A stretch of DNA of 64,000 nucleotides, taken from Chloroflexota bacterium. Its GTDB lineage: Bacteria; Chloroflexota; Anaerolineae; Promineifilales; Promineifilaceae. The position numbers and the translations under genes were made by a program. The stretch's first letter is position 1, and every line of letters starts with the position of its first letter. Shown here piece by piece: positions 18,205 to 25,980 of the stretch. Location of the stretch: the NCBI GenBank assembly GCA_017993775.1, contig JAGOMA010000016.1:1-64000 (forward strand). Reading direction: 5' to 3'. The notes beneath the pieces were generated by a model. It saw only the letters and a program-made list of their open reading frames with translations, was not told the origin of the DNA and did not search any database.

Positions 18205-19947
18205 CTAATTTTGCATATCCCATGCAGCAATGCTGTAGAATGGCGACGCGCCGGACATATTGACATTTTGCAAACGGCCGCTTAAGGCCCAAATATCCGG
18301 GTCTTGCCACAATCCCAGCCAGATGACATTGTCATACATATATTTGGTTATCTCGAAGAATGTTTGCTGGCGTTCGGCAAAATCGGTTTGGGTAGCCTGC
18401 AGCGCAAACAACCCATCCAATTTTTCATCGCAAAGCCTCTGCCAGTTAGCGCCGTCGGGATATTCATCTGTGGGGATTTCACTGCAATACCAATAGTAAT
18501 GGTCTGGATCAGGGTAGACCGATGGGCCATCCGACCACTGGAAGATGTCTAGCTCGCCAGAAGCCGCCGGACCGCCATCGCTCATGCCGCCAAAGAAAAT
18601 GTCTGCGTCGTAGCTCTGAATATCCAGACCAATGCCCACCTCTGCCAACTGCTGCTGCGCCACAGCCTGCGTATCCTGACGGATTTCACGGATGGTGGTC
18701 CCGTGGGAAAGGATGAGTTCTACGCCATCTTTATCACGGGTGCCGTCCGCATTGCTGTCTACCCAGCCGGCTGCGTCTAACAGGCGTTTGGCTTCTTCCG
18801 GATCAAATGGATAGGGCGTAATGCTGGGATCGACGTAAGGTGTATTGTCCCACAGAGAAGCCGCAGGTTTGGTCAGGCCAAGCAGCAGATCCTGGCTCAA
18901 CGCTTCACGATTAAAGGCCAGAGCGATGGCTTTGCGAACATTCACATCTTGTAAAGCCGGATTGCCATTATCGCCAAAGTAGAAGAACCAGCCTTCGTTG
19001 TAACCAGAGGGCACACTGATGACATTGACGCCGGCATCGCGCAATGTGGGAACGTCGGAATAGGGGATAAAGGTGCCCAGATCGGCGTCGCCGGTTTGCA
19101 GCGCGGCCGTTTGGGAAGCATCATCAGGCACAAAGCGGATAAAAATTTCGTCGATGAGTGGTGGCGCGTTGTAATAATTTTCGTTGCGCACAAAGCGGGC
19201 GAAGCTGCCCGATTCCCACTCGGCAAAGACGTATGGACCAGCGCCAACCGTTGGGGCCAGGTTCCATTCGGCCGCATCCAGCGTCCCTTCGGCTTCGAAG
19301 ACTGGGGCCAGCACATGCTCCGGCAGGAGGTAACGCCACAAAGTCATCCATGGCGCAAAGGGATCAGTGAACGTCATGACAACCGTCTGATCGTCGACGG
19401 CCGTTACGCTTGCCATTGAATCATAGGGATAAGTGGACTGGACAATGTTCGCCGGATCCATGATCATGTTGTAGGTAAAGACAAAATCGTTGGCAGTGAT
19501 TGGCTCACCATCGGACCATTTAATGTCGTCACGCAGGTTGATGGTGATGGTACGGCCGTCATCGGTGATACCGCCGTTGGCCTCTGAGGGCATTTGGGTG
19601 ACCAGCACCGGAACTGGTTCGTCTTTGTTATTAAATGACCAGGCTGGCGCGTTCCAAATATCAAAGGTAATGGAAACAAACCACATACCAGTGTAGATGG
19701 GGTTCAGTGTATCAAATTCTTGGGTCCAGATGAAGGTGGCGACTTTACGCTCGGTGGATTCGGGCGCAGCTGCTTCGGTAGCAGCGGGCTGCTCTGCAGG
19801 GGTGTCGGCGGAGGTATCGGTTGAGGTTTCGGCTGTTGTGTCGGTGGTGGTTGAACTTGGTTCGCTGGTTGTGCCCCCGCAGGCGGACAGCGCCAAAACC
19901 AATAGGAAGATAGCCAACAGCCAGATTCGACTAGTTTTTCCGAACAT
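18205..19947 (-). CDS. oppA: Oligopeptide ABC transporter substrate-binding lipoprotein
   Basis: 580-residue extracytoplasmic solute-binding protein (SBP_bac_5). The start at 19947 has a strong AAAGGAGAAG site; upstream in-frame Mets give an implausible extension. Signal peptide ends in the lipobox LALSAC, so it is membrane-anchored, followed by a Ser/Thr-rich linker. Family motifs include IKWSDGEPITANDFVFTYN and VRKAIALAFNR. It is the first gene of the importer operon; the 220-base gap before oppB contains no obvious gene. Confidence 0.92.
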   Translation of the reverse strand: MFGKTSRIWLLAIFLLVLALSACGGTTSEPSSTTTDTTAETSTDTSADTPAEQPAATEAAAPESTERKVATFIWTQEFDTLNPIYTGMWFVSITFDIWNAPAWSFNNKDEPVPVLVTQMPSEANGGITDDGRTITINLRDDIKWSDGEPITANDFVFTYNMIMDPANIVQSTYPYDSMASVTAVDDQTVVMTFTDPFAPWMTLWRYLLPEHVLAPVFEAEGTLDAAEWNLAPTVGAGPYVFAEWESGSFARFVRNENYYNAPPLIDEIFIRFVPDDASQTAALQTGDADLGTFIPYSDVPTLRDAGVNVISVPSGYNEGWFFYFGDNGNPALQDVNVRKAIALAFNREALSQDLLLGLTKPAASLWDNTPYVDPSITPYPFDPEEAKRLLDAAGWVDSNADGTRDKDGVELILSHGTTIREIRQDTQAVAQQQLAEVGIGLDIQSYDADIFFGGMSDGGPAASGELDIFQWSDGPSVYPDPDHYYWYCSEIPTDEYPDGANWQRLCDEKLDGLFALQATQTDFAERQQTFFEITKYMYDNVIWLGLWQDPDIWALSGRLQNVNMSGASPFYSIAAWDMQN

Positions 19948-20429
19948 TTTTCTTCTCCTTTCTCTTGTTAACGTGAACAATTTATTTAAAGTATGGGATG
20001 TTCTGGCGATAAACGTCTGTCGCGCACCTCCTTTGCCGGAAACGGCCGTATTCCCCTCACCCAACTGTCAGCCACACAGCTAACGGGTCGATGAAAACAA
20101 ATGTATTGTTGGCAGTCAGGAAATAAGATGGTTGAGGCTAAAGGCAGCGAGGACAATTCAACACCGCGGACCACATTTTCACATCTGTCCAACTTGTTTT
20201 GCCCCAAATGCCCGTCAATATCACGCAAAATGTTAACCATCTCCAAAATTGAGCATGATGAACCACCAGTTCACCATATGAACTCATTTTACTTGCCCAA
20301 GATGGCTCTGTCAAAATCAAAGAACTCGCGCTCCAAACATTGCCATGCGGATTGCGACTTCGCCCACTTGTGAGTACCATTTTAGGGAAACGGCCGTATC
20401 AATCCGCCGTTGCCACAAGGAGAATTTTT
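19948..20429. other. Divergent promoter region, oppA / dmpA-like
   Basis: About 480 bases between two divergent genes, without a convincing coding frame. It is AT-richer than its surroundings, holds two ACGGCCGT copies (20042, 20390) and an AGTTC-N7-GAACT inverted repeat near 20266-20282 that could be an operator. No consensus promoter could be fixed. Confidence 0.4.
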
Positions 20430-21515
20430 ATGCGCGCCAGATTACGAGATCTCGGGATTCAAATAGGCACCTTCCCCACAGGCCGCCACAATGCGATCAC
20501 CGATGTACCCGGCATCCTCGTCGGACACAGCACCCTGATATATGACAAACCACGCACCGCCCGAACCGGCGTGACAATTATTCTGCCCCGCGCAGATTCC
20601 ATCTGGAACGATTATGCGTTTGCCGGCTACCACGCCTTCAATGGCAACGGCGAAATGACCGGCCTTCCCTGGTTAGAAGAATCTGGCATGTTAGGCTCCG
20701 CCATTGGACTCACCAACACCTTTCAGGTTGGCGTCGTCCGCGATGCCCTCGTCTCCTATGTGGTAGAGCGCGATTACCGCGAAGGTTTCTGGCTGCCGGT
20801 AGTGGCCGAAACCTATGATGGTTGGTTAAACGACATCAACGGCTTCCACATCACCAAAGAACGCGTCTATGAAGCCCTGGCCAACGCCCACGATGGCCCA
20901 GTGCCAGAAGGCAATGTCGGCGGCGGCACCGGCATGATCTGTCACGACTTTAAAGGCGGCATCGGCACATCATCGCGGGTAATCGAAAGCGAACACCAGC
21001 GCTACACCATCGGCGTCCTGGTGCAAACCAACTATGGCGACCGAGGATTGTTCCGCGTCGATGGCGTGCCGGTGGGACGGATTCTCACCCACGACCATAC
21101 GCCCATCCCTCCCTGGCCAGATCCGTTCCAAAGCAGCTCCATCATTGTGGTGATTGGCACAGACGCGCCCCTGCTGCCGGTGCAGTGCAAGCGGCTCGCG
21201 CAGCGGGCCACTGTCGGGCTGAGCCGCGTGGGCGGCGTTGGGCACAATGGCAGCGGCGATATCTTTTTGGCTTTCGCTACGGGCAATCACCTGCCGGCCA
21301 AGGCAGGTCTGGTCCACAATTTGGAGATGGTTCCTCACAGCCGCCTGAATCCTTTCTTTGAGGCCACGGCCGAAGCTGTCGAGGAAGCCATCCTCAACGC
21401 CCTGACGTCCGCTGTCACCATGCAGGGCTACCTTGGGCGTGTGGTTCACGAATTGCCCCTGTCCGATTTGCAGAAGATTATGAGCGACTATCGGAAATTT
21501 GGCGGCTTAACCTGA
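20430..21515 (+). CDS. DmpA/P1-family aminopeptidase (self-cleaving)
   Basis: 361 residues of peptidase family S58 (L-aminopeptidase D-Ala-esterase/amidase), an Ntn-type hydrolase made as a precursor and split between Gly and Ser. The expected cleavage site is Gly274|Ser275 in GHNGSGDIFLAF; NAITDVPGILVGHST and NVGGGTGM are also family motifs. Start at 20430 with AAGGAG. Divergent from the oligopeptide importer, so it may trim imported peptides, including D-amino-acid or beta-peptides. Confidence 0.9.
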   Translation: MRARLRDLGIQIGTFPTGRHNAITDVPGILVGHSTLIYDKPRTARTGVTIILPRADSIWNDYAFAGYHAFNGNGEMTGLPWLEESGMLGSAIGLTNTFQVGVVRDALVSYVVERDYREGFWLPVVAETYDGWLNDINGFHITKERVYEALANAHDGPVPEGNVGGGTGMICHDFKGGIGTSSRVIESEHQRYTIGVLVQTNYGDRGLFRVDGVPVGRILTHDHTPIPPWPDPFQSSSIIVVIGTDAPLLPVQCKRLAQRATVGLSRVGGVGHNGSGDIFLAFATGNHLPAKAGLVHNLEMVPHSRLNPFFEATAEAVEEAILNALTSAVTMQGYLGRVVHELPLSDLQKIMSDYRKFGGLT

Positions 21516-21591
21516 TGTTGAGCGGTGGATGAATCAGTAAAGCGCCAGACGACTCACGACACGGCCGTTCCCCTTCTCGCCCCATCATTAA

Positions 21592-21607
21592 TTCAATCTG
21601 TATTGAA
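21592..21607. promoter_or_regulatory. Operator copy 1: TTCAAT-N4-ATTGAA
   Basis: Perfect 6+6 inverted repeat with four-base spacer, 135 bases before the first gene of the lipoyl/DGC operon. Identical in arms and spacing to copy 2 at 21688-21703, 96 bases downstream centre to centre. The form is typical of ArsR-family operators, and an ArsR gene ends this operon. Confidence 0.65.
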
Positions 21608-21682
21608 CTATTGCATTCGTCAGGCATCTCCATGACGAATGTCACTAATCCGTCTGTGCCGCAGAGGGGTATACTGCGCGCA

Positions 21683-21703
21683 TATAATTCAATAACCATT
21701 GAA
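21683..21703 (+). promoter_or_regulatory. Operator copy 2 abutting a TATAAT box
   Basis: TTCAAT (21688-21693), four bases, ATTGAA (21698-21703). A perfect -10 hexamer TATAAT occupies 21683-21688, so a repressor bound here would cover the start site. No good -35 hexamer was found at 16-18 bases; TATACT at 21670 is an alternative -10. Confidence 0.65.
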
Positions 21704-21742
21704 CCAACGACCATCCCAAGGTAGCCAACGGAGTCACCTGAC

Positions 21743-22189
21743 ATGATAACCCATTTGGAATTTACCCAAGACAAATTCACCTTCAAAGTCGCCACCGACC
21801 GCCTGTACAACGCCGCCGGCGTCTGGGCCAAAGCCGATGGCCACAAAATCGTCATCGGCGTGTCCGACTTTTTCCAGCAGCGCAACGGAGATATTGCCTT
21901 TGCCGAAGTCAGAGAAATAGGCACGGCCGTTACCACCGCCGCCACTTTCGCCAACATAGAAACCATCAAAGTAGACGTCGAACTTCCCAGCCCGGTCAGT
22001 GGCGTCATCACCGCCATCAACGACAAGCTGGAAATGGAACCCGAAATCATCAATTCCGATCCCTATGGAGAAGGCTGGCTGATCACCATCGCCGCCGAGA
22101 ACTGGGCAGCCGACGAGTCTCAGCTCATGCCACCGACCGCCTACCTGGAACACATCAAAGCAGAAGTAGACAAGGAGACACGACAATGA
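21743..22189 (+). CDS. Lipoyl-carrier protein, glycine cleavage H-like
   Basis: 148 residues. Resembles GcvH: DRLYNAAGVWAKADGHKIVIGVSDF, split from GDIAFAEVREIG, then the lipoyl loop IETIKVDVELPSPVSG with acceptor Lys76 and a final GEGWLITI. The rest of the glycine cleavage system is absent here. Its neighbours are cysteine-rich DGC proteins, an OsmC-like protein and a mini-thioredoxin. It therefore more likely serves as a dihydrolipoyl redox or sulphur carrier, as H-like proteins do in heterodisulphide reductase-like sulphur oxidation. First gene of the operon, GGAG upstream; its stop overlaps the next start (ATGA). Confidence 0.8.
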   Translation: MITHLEFTQDKFTFKVATDRLYNAAGVWAKADGHKIVIGVSDFFQQRNGDIAFAEVREIGTAVTTAATFANIETIKVDVELPSPVSGVITAINDKLEMEPEIINSDPYGEGWLITIAAENWAADESQLMPPTAYLEHIKAEVDKETRQ

Positions 22190-22599
22190 GCGAGCCAGAC
22201 AAAGTAGTGATTGTCCCGTGCAGCGGCATTGGCAAGACCTACGGCACAGTCAGCCGCGAGGCCGCCTATGAAGTCATCGAAACGCTGCGCCCCGAAACGG
22301 CGCAGTTGGTGGCGCTCTCCCGGCTGGTTTTAGGCGAAGCCAACGCCTGCGCCGCCGTAGCGGCCAATCCGGCCATCACCATTGATGGCTGCAAACTGGC
22401 CTGCGCGACCAAAATGGTGCAAGAAAGCGGCGGCCACGTCGCCGAAGAGTTCGCCGTTCTGGACGTTTTTCGCCGTAACCGCCAGTTTAAACCGCAGGGT
22501 ATTGCCGAATTGAACGCGGGCGGATTGCAATTGGCCCATGCGCTGGCCGAAGAAGTGGCCGCCGCGATCGATGGGCTGCAAGAGAAGCCGGAAGAGTAG
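22186..22599 (+). CDS. DGC-domain (putative zinc-binding) protein 1
   Basis: 137 residues of the DGC domain family (PF08859), a cysteine-containing group of unknown function often labelled putative zinc-binding. Conserved-looking cysteines are Cys12 (VPCSGIGK), Cys55, and Cys69/Cys73 in the signature IDGCKLAC. It overlaps the lipoyl-carrier gene by four bases and has AGGAGACACG upstream. No transmembrane segment; cytoplasmic. A second, longer DGC protein follows directly, suggesting a heteromer or successive steps. Confidence 0.75.
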   Translation: MSEPDKVVIVPCSGIGKTYGTVSREAAYEVIETLRPETAQLVALSRLVLGEANACAAVAANPAITIDGCKLACATKMVQESGGHVAEEFAVLDVFRRNRQFKPQGIAELNAGGLQLAHALAEEVAAAIDGLQEKPEE

Positions 22600-22608
22600 G
22601 AGGTTGTG

Positions 22609-23346
22609 ATGCCCAATTTACCGCAAAAGAAAGTCGGGATCGTCGCCTGCTCTGGCGAGGAGCTGGCCGAGGGAACCGTTACCCGCCTGGCCGCGCTCAA
22701 AGTATTGGAAGAGCTGCGCCCTGAAGATACCGTGACCATTTGCCTGCCGCTCTTTTTGGCCGGCGGTGAAGGCGACCGTGCATTTGCCCGTTTTTATCCC
22801 ACCATCGCCATAGACGGTTGTGATCTGCGCTGCGCCGCCCGCGCTACCGAGATGCACTCCGGCAAACCGGCGGCCAGTATCGTGGTAACGGATGTGGTGG
22901 CCGACCTGGGTATTGGTCCAGTGGCCGGGCTGCGCCGTCTAAACGAAGCAGGGCAGCAAGCGGTACAGGAAACGGCCGTACGCCTGGCCGATTTGGTAGA
23001 CACCTTACTAGACAAAAAATGGAGCCGCCGCGAAGGGCGCTTTGTAGAGCCGGAAACCGCTCTCCAGAACAACCAACAGTCTAAAGTAGCGTCGTGCGCT
23101 TGCGGGTCCGGCATTCCCGTTCAGGTGGTGGAAATTGAGGGCCAAGCTGTGACGCTGATCGCCTTGCCGGTGATTTTTGCCCAATTCCACGATGCCGGGA
23201 AACGGCCGTCGGCCGAAACCATCACCGCCCTGTTAGACGAAATAAAAATCTACAACCCAGTTCCGCCAGCCGCCGAAACTGCCTATCGTGAGGCAATCGC
23301 CGCTGCATATGCCACTCTCTGGGGAGAACTGGAGCCAATAAGATGA
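22609..23346 (+). CDS. DGC-domain protein 2 with C-terminal extension
   Basis: 245 residues from the ATG at 22609 (TAGGAGG upstream). Residues 1-130 repeat the DGC fold of the previous gene: Cys14 in VACSGEE, Cys45 and Cys71/Cys75 in IDGCDLRC. A linker (about 131-158) leads to a distinct C-terminal domain beginning SCACGSGIP (Cys163, Cys165) and continuing VTLIALPVIFAQF and IKIYNPVPP; I do not recognise its fold. The extra CxC suggests metal or persulphide binding. Overlaps the OsmC-like gene by four bases. Confidence 0.7.
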   Translation: MPNLPQKKVGIVACSGEELAEGTVTRLAALKVLEELRPEDTVTICLPLFLAGGEGDRAFARFYPTIAIDGCDLRCAARATEMHSGKPAASIVVTDVVADLGIGPVAGLRRLNEAGQQAVQETAVRLADLVDTLLDKKWSRREGRFVEPETALQNNQQSKVASCACGSGIPVQVVEIEGQAVTLIALPVIFAQFHDAGKRPSAETITALLDEIKIYNPVPPAAETAYREAIAAAYATLWGELEPIR

Positions 23347-23801
23347 GCAATACGGCCGTTTATCACACAACTGTCCGCTGGCAGGGAGAGCATTGGGGAC
23401 ACATTGTCATGGGCAATGGGCCGGAAATGCCCTTCTCTGCCCCGCCCGACGCCCAGGGGCACGACAATGTCTTCACCCCTGAAGACGCCTTCGTCGCCGC
23501 CGTAAACACCTGCATCATGATGATGTTTATCTGGGCGAGCGAACGCTTTAAACTCAACCTTCAGCAGTACGAATGTCGCGCTGAAGGGACCAAACAAATC
23601 GAACTGGACCGCACCGAAATTTTCACCCAGGTCAAACTTTGGCCCCACATCCGCATCGCCGCCGACGGCGTTAAATCGGAAATTATCGAGGCGCGCATCC
23701 AAAAAGCGCTCCAATCAGCCCAAAAATACAGTCTGGTCGCCAATTCGGTGAAATCAGACATCATCATCGAGCCAACCATTGAAATTGTTGCCGCCAATTA
23801 A
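23343..23801 (+). CDS. OsmC-like protein lacking the second cysteine
   Basis: 152 residues of the OsmC/YhfA fold. The first catalytic-type Cys57 is present in AAVNTCIMMM. At the second position, where peroxide-reducing OsmC/Ohr proteins have Cys in 'AEKYC.VSNS', this protein has Ser130 (AQKYSLVANS). It may thus bind a thiol substrate or hydrophobic ligand rather than act as a two-cysteine peroxidase. Cys78 is additional. Overlaps the DGC2 stop (ATGA). Confidence 0.8.
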   Translation: MSNTAVYHTTVRWQGEHWGHIVMGNGPEMPFSAPPDAQGHDNVFTPEDAFVAAVNTCIMMMFIWASERFKLNLQQYECRAEGTKQIELDRTEIFTQVKLWPHIRIAADGVKSEIIEARIQKALQSAQKYSLVANSVKSDIIIEPTIEIVAAN

Positions 23802-23821
23802 CCAGCCAACAAGGAGAAACC

Positions 23822-24073
23822 ATGTTAACCATTAAAGTTTTAGGCTCTGGCTGCCCCAACTGCCAAAAATTAGCCGCCATCGCCCAACAGGCAGCCGCTA
23901 ACCTCAGCATCGAGGCCGAAATCATCAAAGTGACCGATCACCAAGATATTCAAGCGTACCGTGTATTGGCCACGCCCGGGCTGGTCATCAATGAAAAATT
24001 GGTATCCGCCGGCCGGATTCCGGCCGAAAGCGAAGTGATGAGCTGGATTGCCGATGCGCTGACACTGGTTTAG
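23822..24073 (+). CDS. Mini-thioredoxin with CPNC active site
   Basis: 83-residue thioredoxin-fold protein (redox-active disulphide family): LGSGCPNCQKL with Cys11/Cys14, and the cis-Pro loop VLATPGLVINEKLVSAG. AAGGAG lies upstream. Related small thioredoxins often sit with ArsR regulators and metal or sulphur handling genes. It is a natural electron partner for the lipoyl and DGC proteins of this operon. Confidence 0.88.
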   Translation: MLTIKVLGSGCPNCQKLAAIAQQAAANLSIEAEIIKVTDHQDIQAYRVLATPGLVINEKLVSAGRIPAESEVMSWIADALTLV

Positions 24074-24117
24074 AGGAACAGCATAACCCGAACAGGCAGA
24101 TCAAGAGGATGAAACGC

Positions 24118-24495
24118 ATGTTGCATGACCATGAGACAGAGATAGCGGAAATAACGGCCGTACTCAAAGCCCTTTCAGACCCTAACCGTTTGCGAATTTT
24201 TGCCGAACTCATGAAGGGTGATTCGTGCAATGGGGAACTCAAGGACAATCTGAATTTATCGTCTAACCTGCTGTCTCATCACCTGCGCATCCTCAACGAG
24301 GCCGGCCTGGTTAACACCGAGCGCGATAGGATAGACGGCCGTTGGATTTATTATTCCGTAGACCGGCAGGCCGCCGCCCGCTGGCACACCTGGTTCAGCG
24401 AATTTTTAGACCCGGGCAACCTTCAGGACCGCATACGCTGCGGCCCCGAAGGCCAGATCATTCTGGCCGATCAGGTAACGGTGCGGCAAAGCTAA
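24118..24495 (+). CDS. ArsR-family transcriptional regulator
   Basis: 125 residues; Met at 24118 is preferred because AGAGG is nine bases upstream, while the ATG at 24109 abuts it. Winged helix: LKALSDPNRLRIFAELM, then LSSNLLSHHLRILNEAGLV recognition region. Two cysteines (in GDSCNGE and RIRCGPE) could form a redox or persulphide sensor. Last gene of the operon; the twin TTCAAT-N4-ATTGAA sites upstream are the probable operators, giving autoregulation. Confidence 0.88.
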   Translation: MLHDHETEIAEITAVLKALSDPNRLRIFAELMKGDSCNGELKDNLNLSSNLLSHHLRILNEAGLVNTERDRIDGRWIYYSVDRQAAARWHTWFSEFLDPGNLQDRIRCGPEGQIILADQVTVRQS

Positions 24496-24504
24496 GCGCC
24501 GTCC

Positions 24505-25170
24505 TCAGTATAAATCTTCCGGCCGGATGCGGATAATGCCATCGTTTAGCGATTCGGGAGGAGACGGCCGTTTCGCCAACAAATACGCCGCTACCCAACC
24601 GCCCACAAATCCAAACAAATGCCCTTGCCAGGAAATGCCATTGCCCTGCGGCAGCACGCCCCACAACAAACCGCCATACAAGAAAAACACCAACACCGCC
24701 CACAAAATAGACGTCAAACTGCGCTCAAAATAAGCGCTCAGAACCAAAAAGCCAAAATAGCCAAAAACAAGGCCGCTGGCCCCAATATGCACCGAGTTAG
24801 CCGGCCCAATCAGCCACGTACCCAGGCCGCTCACCAAAACCGTCACAATCGTCACCAGGGCAAATGTGCGCGTGTCACGCAGGAGCACAAACCAGCCCAA
24901 CACCAACAATGGAATCGTGTTAGCCATCAGATGGGCAAAACTGCTGTGCAAAAGCGGGGCAAACAATATCCCTTGCAGCCCATCCACGCTGCGCGGGCGA
25001 ATGCCATAGATATTCAACCCGCCGTTAAAAACGAACATATTCACCAGGTTAATTGCCCACAACAAGGCCACAAACCCACCCAAAATCATGACATGAGATT
25101 TTAATGCTGCCCCAATCTCGCGGAGGCTGTTTGCCTGCCCGTCCGTGCCCATTCTTTCATCATCCATCAT
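24505..25170 (-). CDS. Rhomboid-family intramembrane serine protease
   Basis: About 221 residues, six transmembrane segments. Catalytic Ser in HIGASGLVFG and His in WQGHLFGFVGG. The start is uncertain (Met at 25170, 25167 or 25152 are all possible). Cleaves membrane-anchored substrates within the bilayer; the substrate is unknown. Converges with the ArsR gene, nine bases apart, with no visible terminator between them. Confidence 0.85.
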   Translation of the reverse strand: MMDDERMGTDGQANSLREIGAALKSHVMILGGFVALLWAINLVNMFVFNGGLNIYGIRPRSVDGLQGILFAPLLHSSFAHLMANTIPLLVLGWFVLLRDTRTFALVTIVTVLVSGLGTWLIGPANSVHIGASGLVFGYFGFLVLSAYFERSLTSILWAVLVFFLYGGLLWGVLPQGNGISWQGHLFGFVGGWVAAYLLAKRPSPPESLNDGIIRIRPEDLY

Positions 25171-25241
25171 GCGCTGTCTCTCTCTGATAATGTACTGGCG
25201 CAAAGCGCCACCGACGATCTTGCAATTGTGATTATACAGGC

Positions 25242-25293
25242 CCTTAAGGGTTGCCCTTGAGAAGTCAGACCTTTGGGAACTAAAACCCTTAGG
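25242..25293. repeat. Degenerate CCCCAAGGGTTT-type stem-loop
   Basis: CCTTAAGGGTT near 25242 and AACCCTTAGG near 25284-25293 form an imperfect inverted repeat that resembles the family at 15.8, 28.8 and 53.4 kb. Located between the divergent rhomboid and phosphatase genes. Confidence 0.4.
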
Positions 25294-25418
25294 TTCCTCT
25301 TACCTGTACTAAGGTTGTCCGCAGACAAACAACCGATTAGACTTGAAGCCAACGGTCCGGCGCAGAGTACTGCCCCGGCAAAATTGGACCCACCACCCTA
25401 TACGCACCGGAGAAGGAT

Positions 25419-25967
25419 ATGATTCGCCTCTTGCCAACCCCAGATTCGTATGAAGTAGTATTCGATGGCTTAACGGCCGTCCCCCCTCACGGCCGTTTGC
25501 TGGCCGGCGAATACCCCAGCGCCCCTTACCCGGACGCAGCGGAAGCCAAACTGACCCGCTATCTCGACTTTGGCGTCACCTTCTTTCTCGATCTCACAGA
25601 AGCGGGCGAATACCAACTGCGCGAATACGCCACGGCCGTGCAAGCCATGGCCGCTGCTCGCAGCCAACCAATCACCCACCACCGGCAGGCAGTGCCAGAC
25701 ATGAGCGCGCCTTCAGCCACCCAAATGACCGAAATTTTAAACACCCTGGACACCGCCCTGGAAAACGGGGAAACCGTCTACGTCCACTGCTTCGGTGGCA
25801 TCGGGCGCACCGGCACGGTGATTGGCTGCTGGCTGGTACGCCACGGCCTGACCGGCGAGGAAGCGCTGGCCAACATTGCCGCCTGGCGAGCAAACACACC
25901 AGACGGTTATCGCACTTCGCCGGAAACCGACCTCCAACGACAAATGGTACGCCGCTGGACCGGCTAA
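25419..25967 (+). CDS. Dual-specificity/tyrosine protein phosphatase
   Basis: 182 residues with the signature HCFGGIGRTG: nucleophile Cys124, P-loop Arg130; the general-acid loop would lie near residues 85-97. GGAGAAGGAT precedes the start. Cyclin-dependent-kinase-inhibitor-3-like bacterial phosphatases show this pattern. The MalT-like regulator follows after 13 bases, suggesting linked expression. Confidence 0.85.
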   Translation: MIRLLPTPDSYEVVFDGLTAVPPHGRLLAGEYPSAPYPDAAEAKLTRYLDFGVTFFLDLTEAGEYQLREYATAVQAMAAARSQPITHHRQAVPDMSAPSATQMTEILNTLDTALENGETVYVHCFGGIGRTGTVIGCWLVRHGLTGEEALANIAAWRANTPDGYRTSPETDLQRQMVRRWTG

Positions 25968-25980
25968 ACCCGAACCGCCC

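Noticed and set aside
21743..22189. Glycine cleavage system H protein in its usual role
   Set aside because: The fold and lipoyl site match, but no gcvT, gcvP or serine hydroxymethyltransferase gene is in the window and the neighbours are thiol proteins, so the standard role is not supported here.
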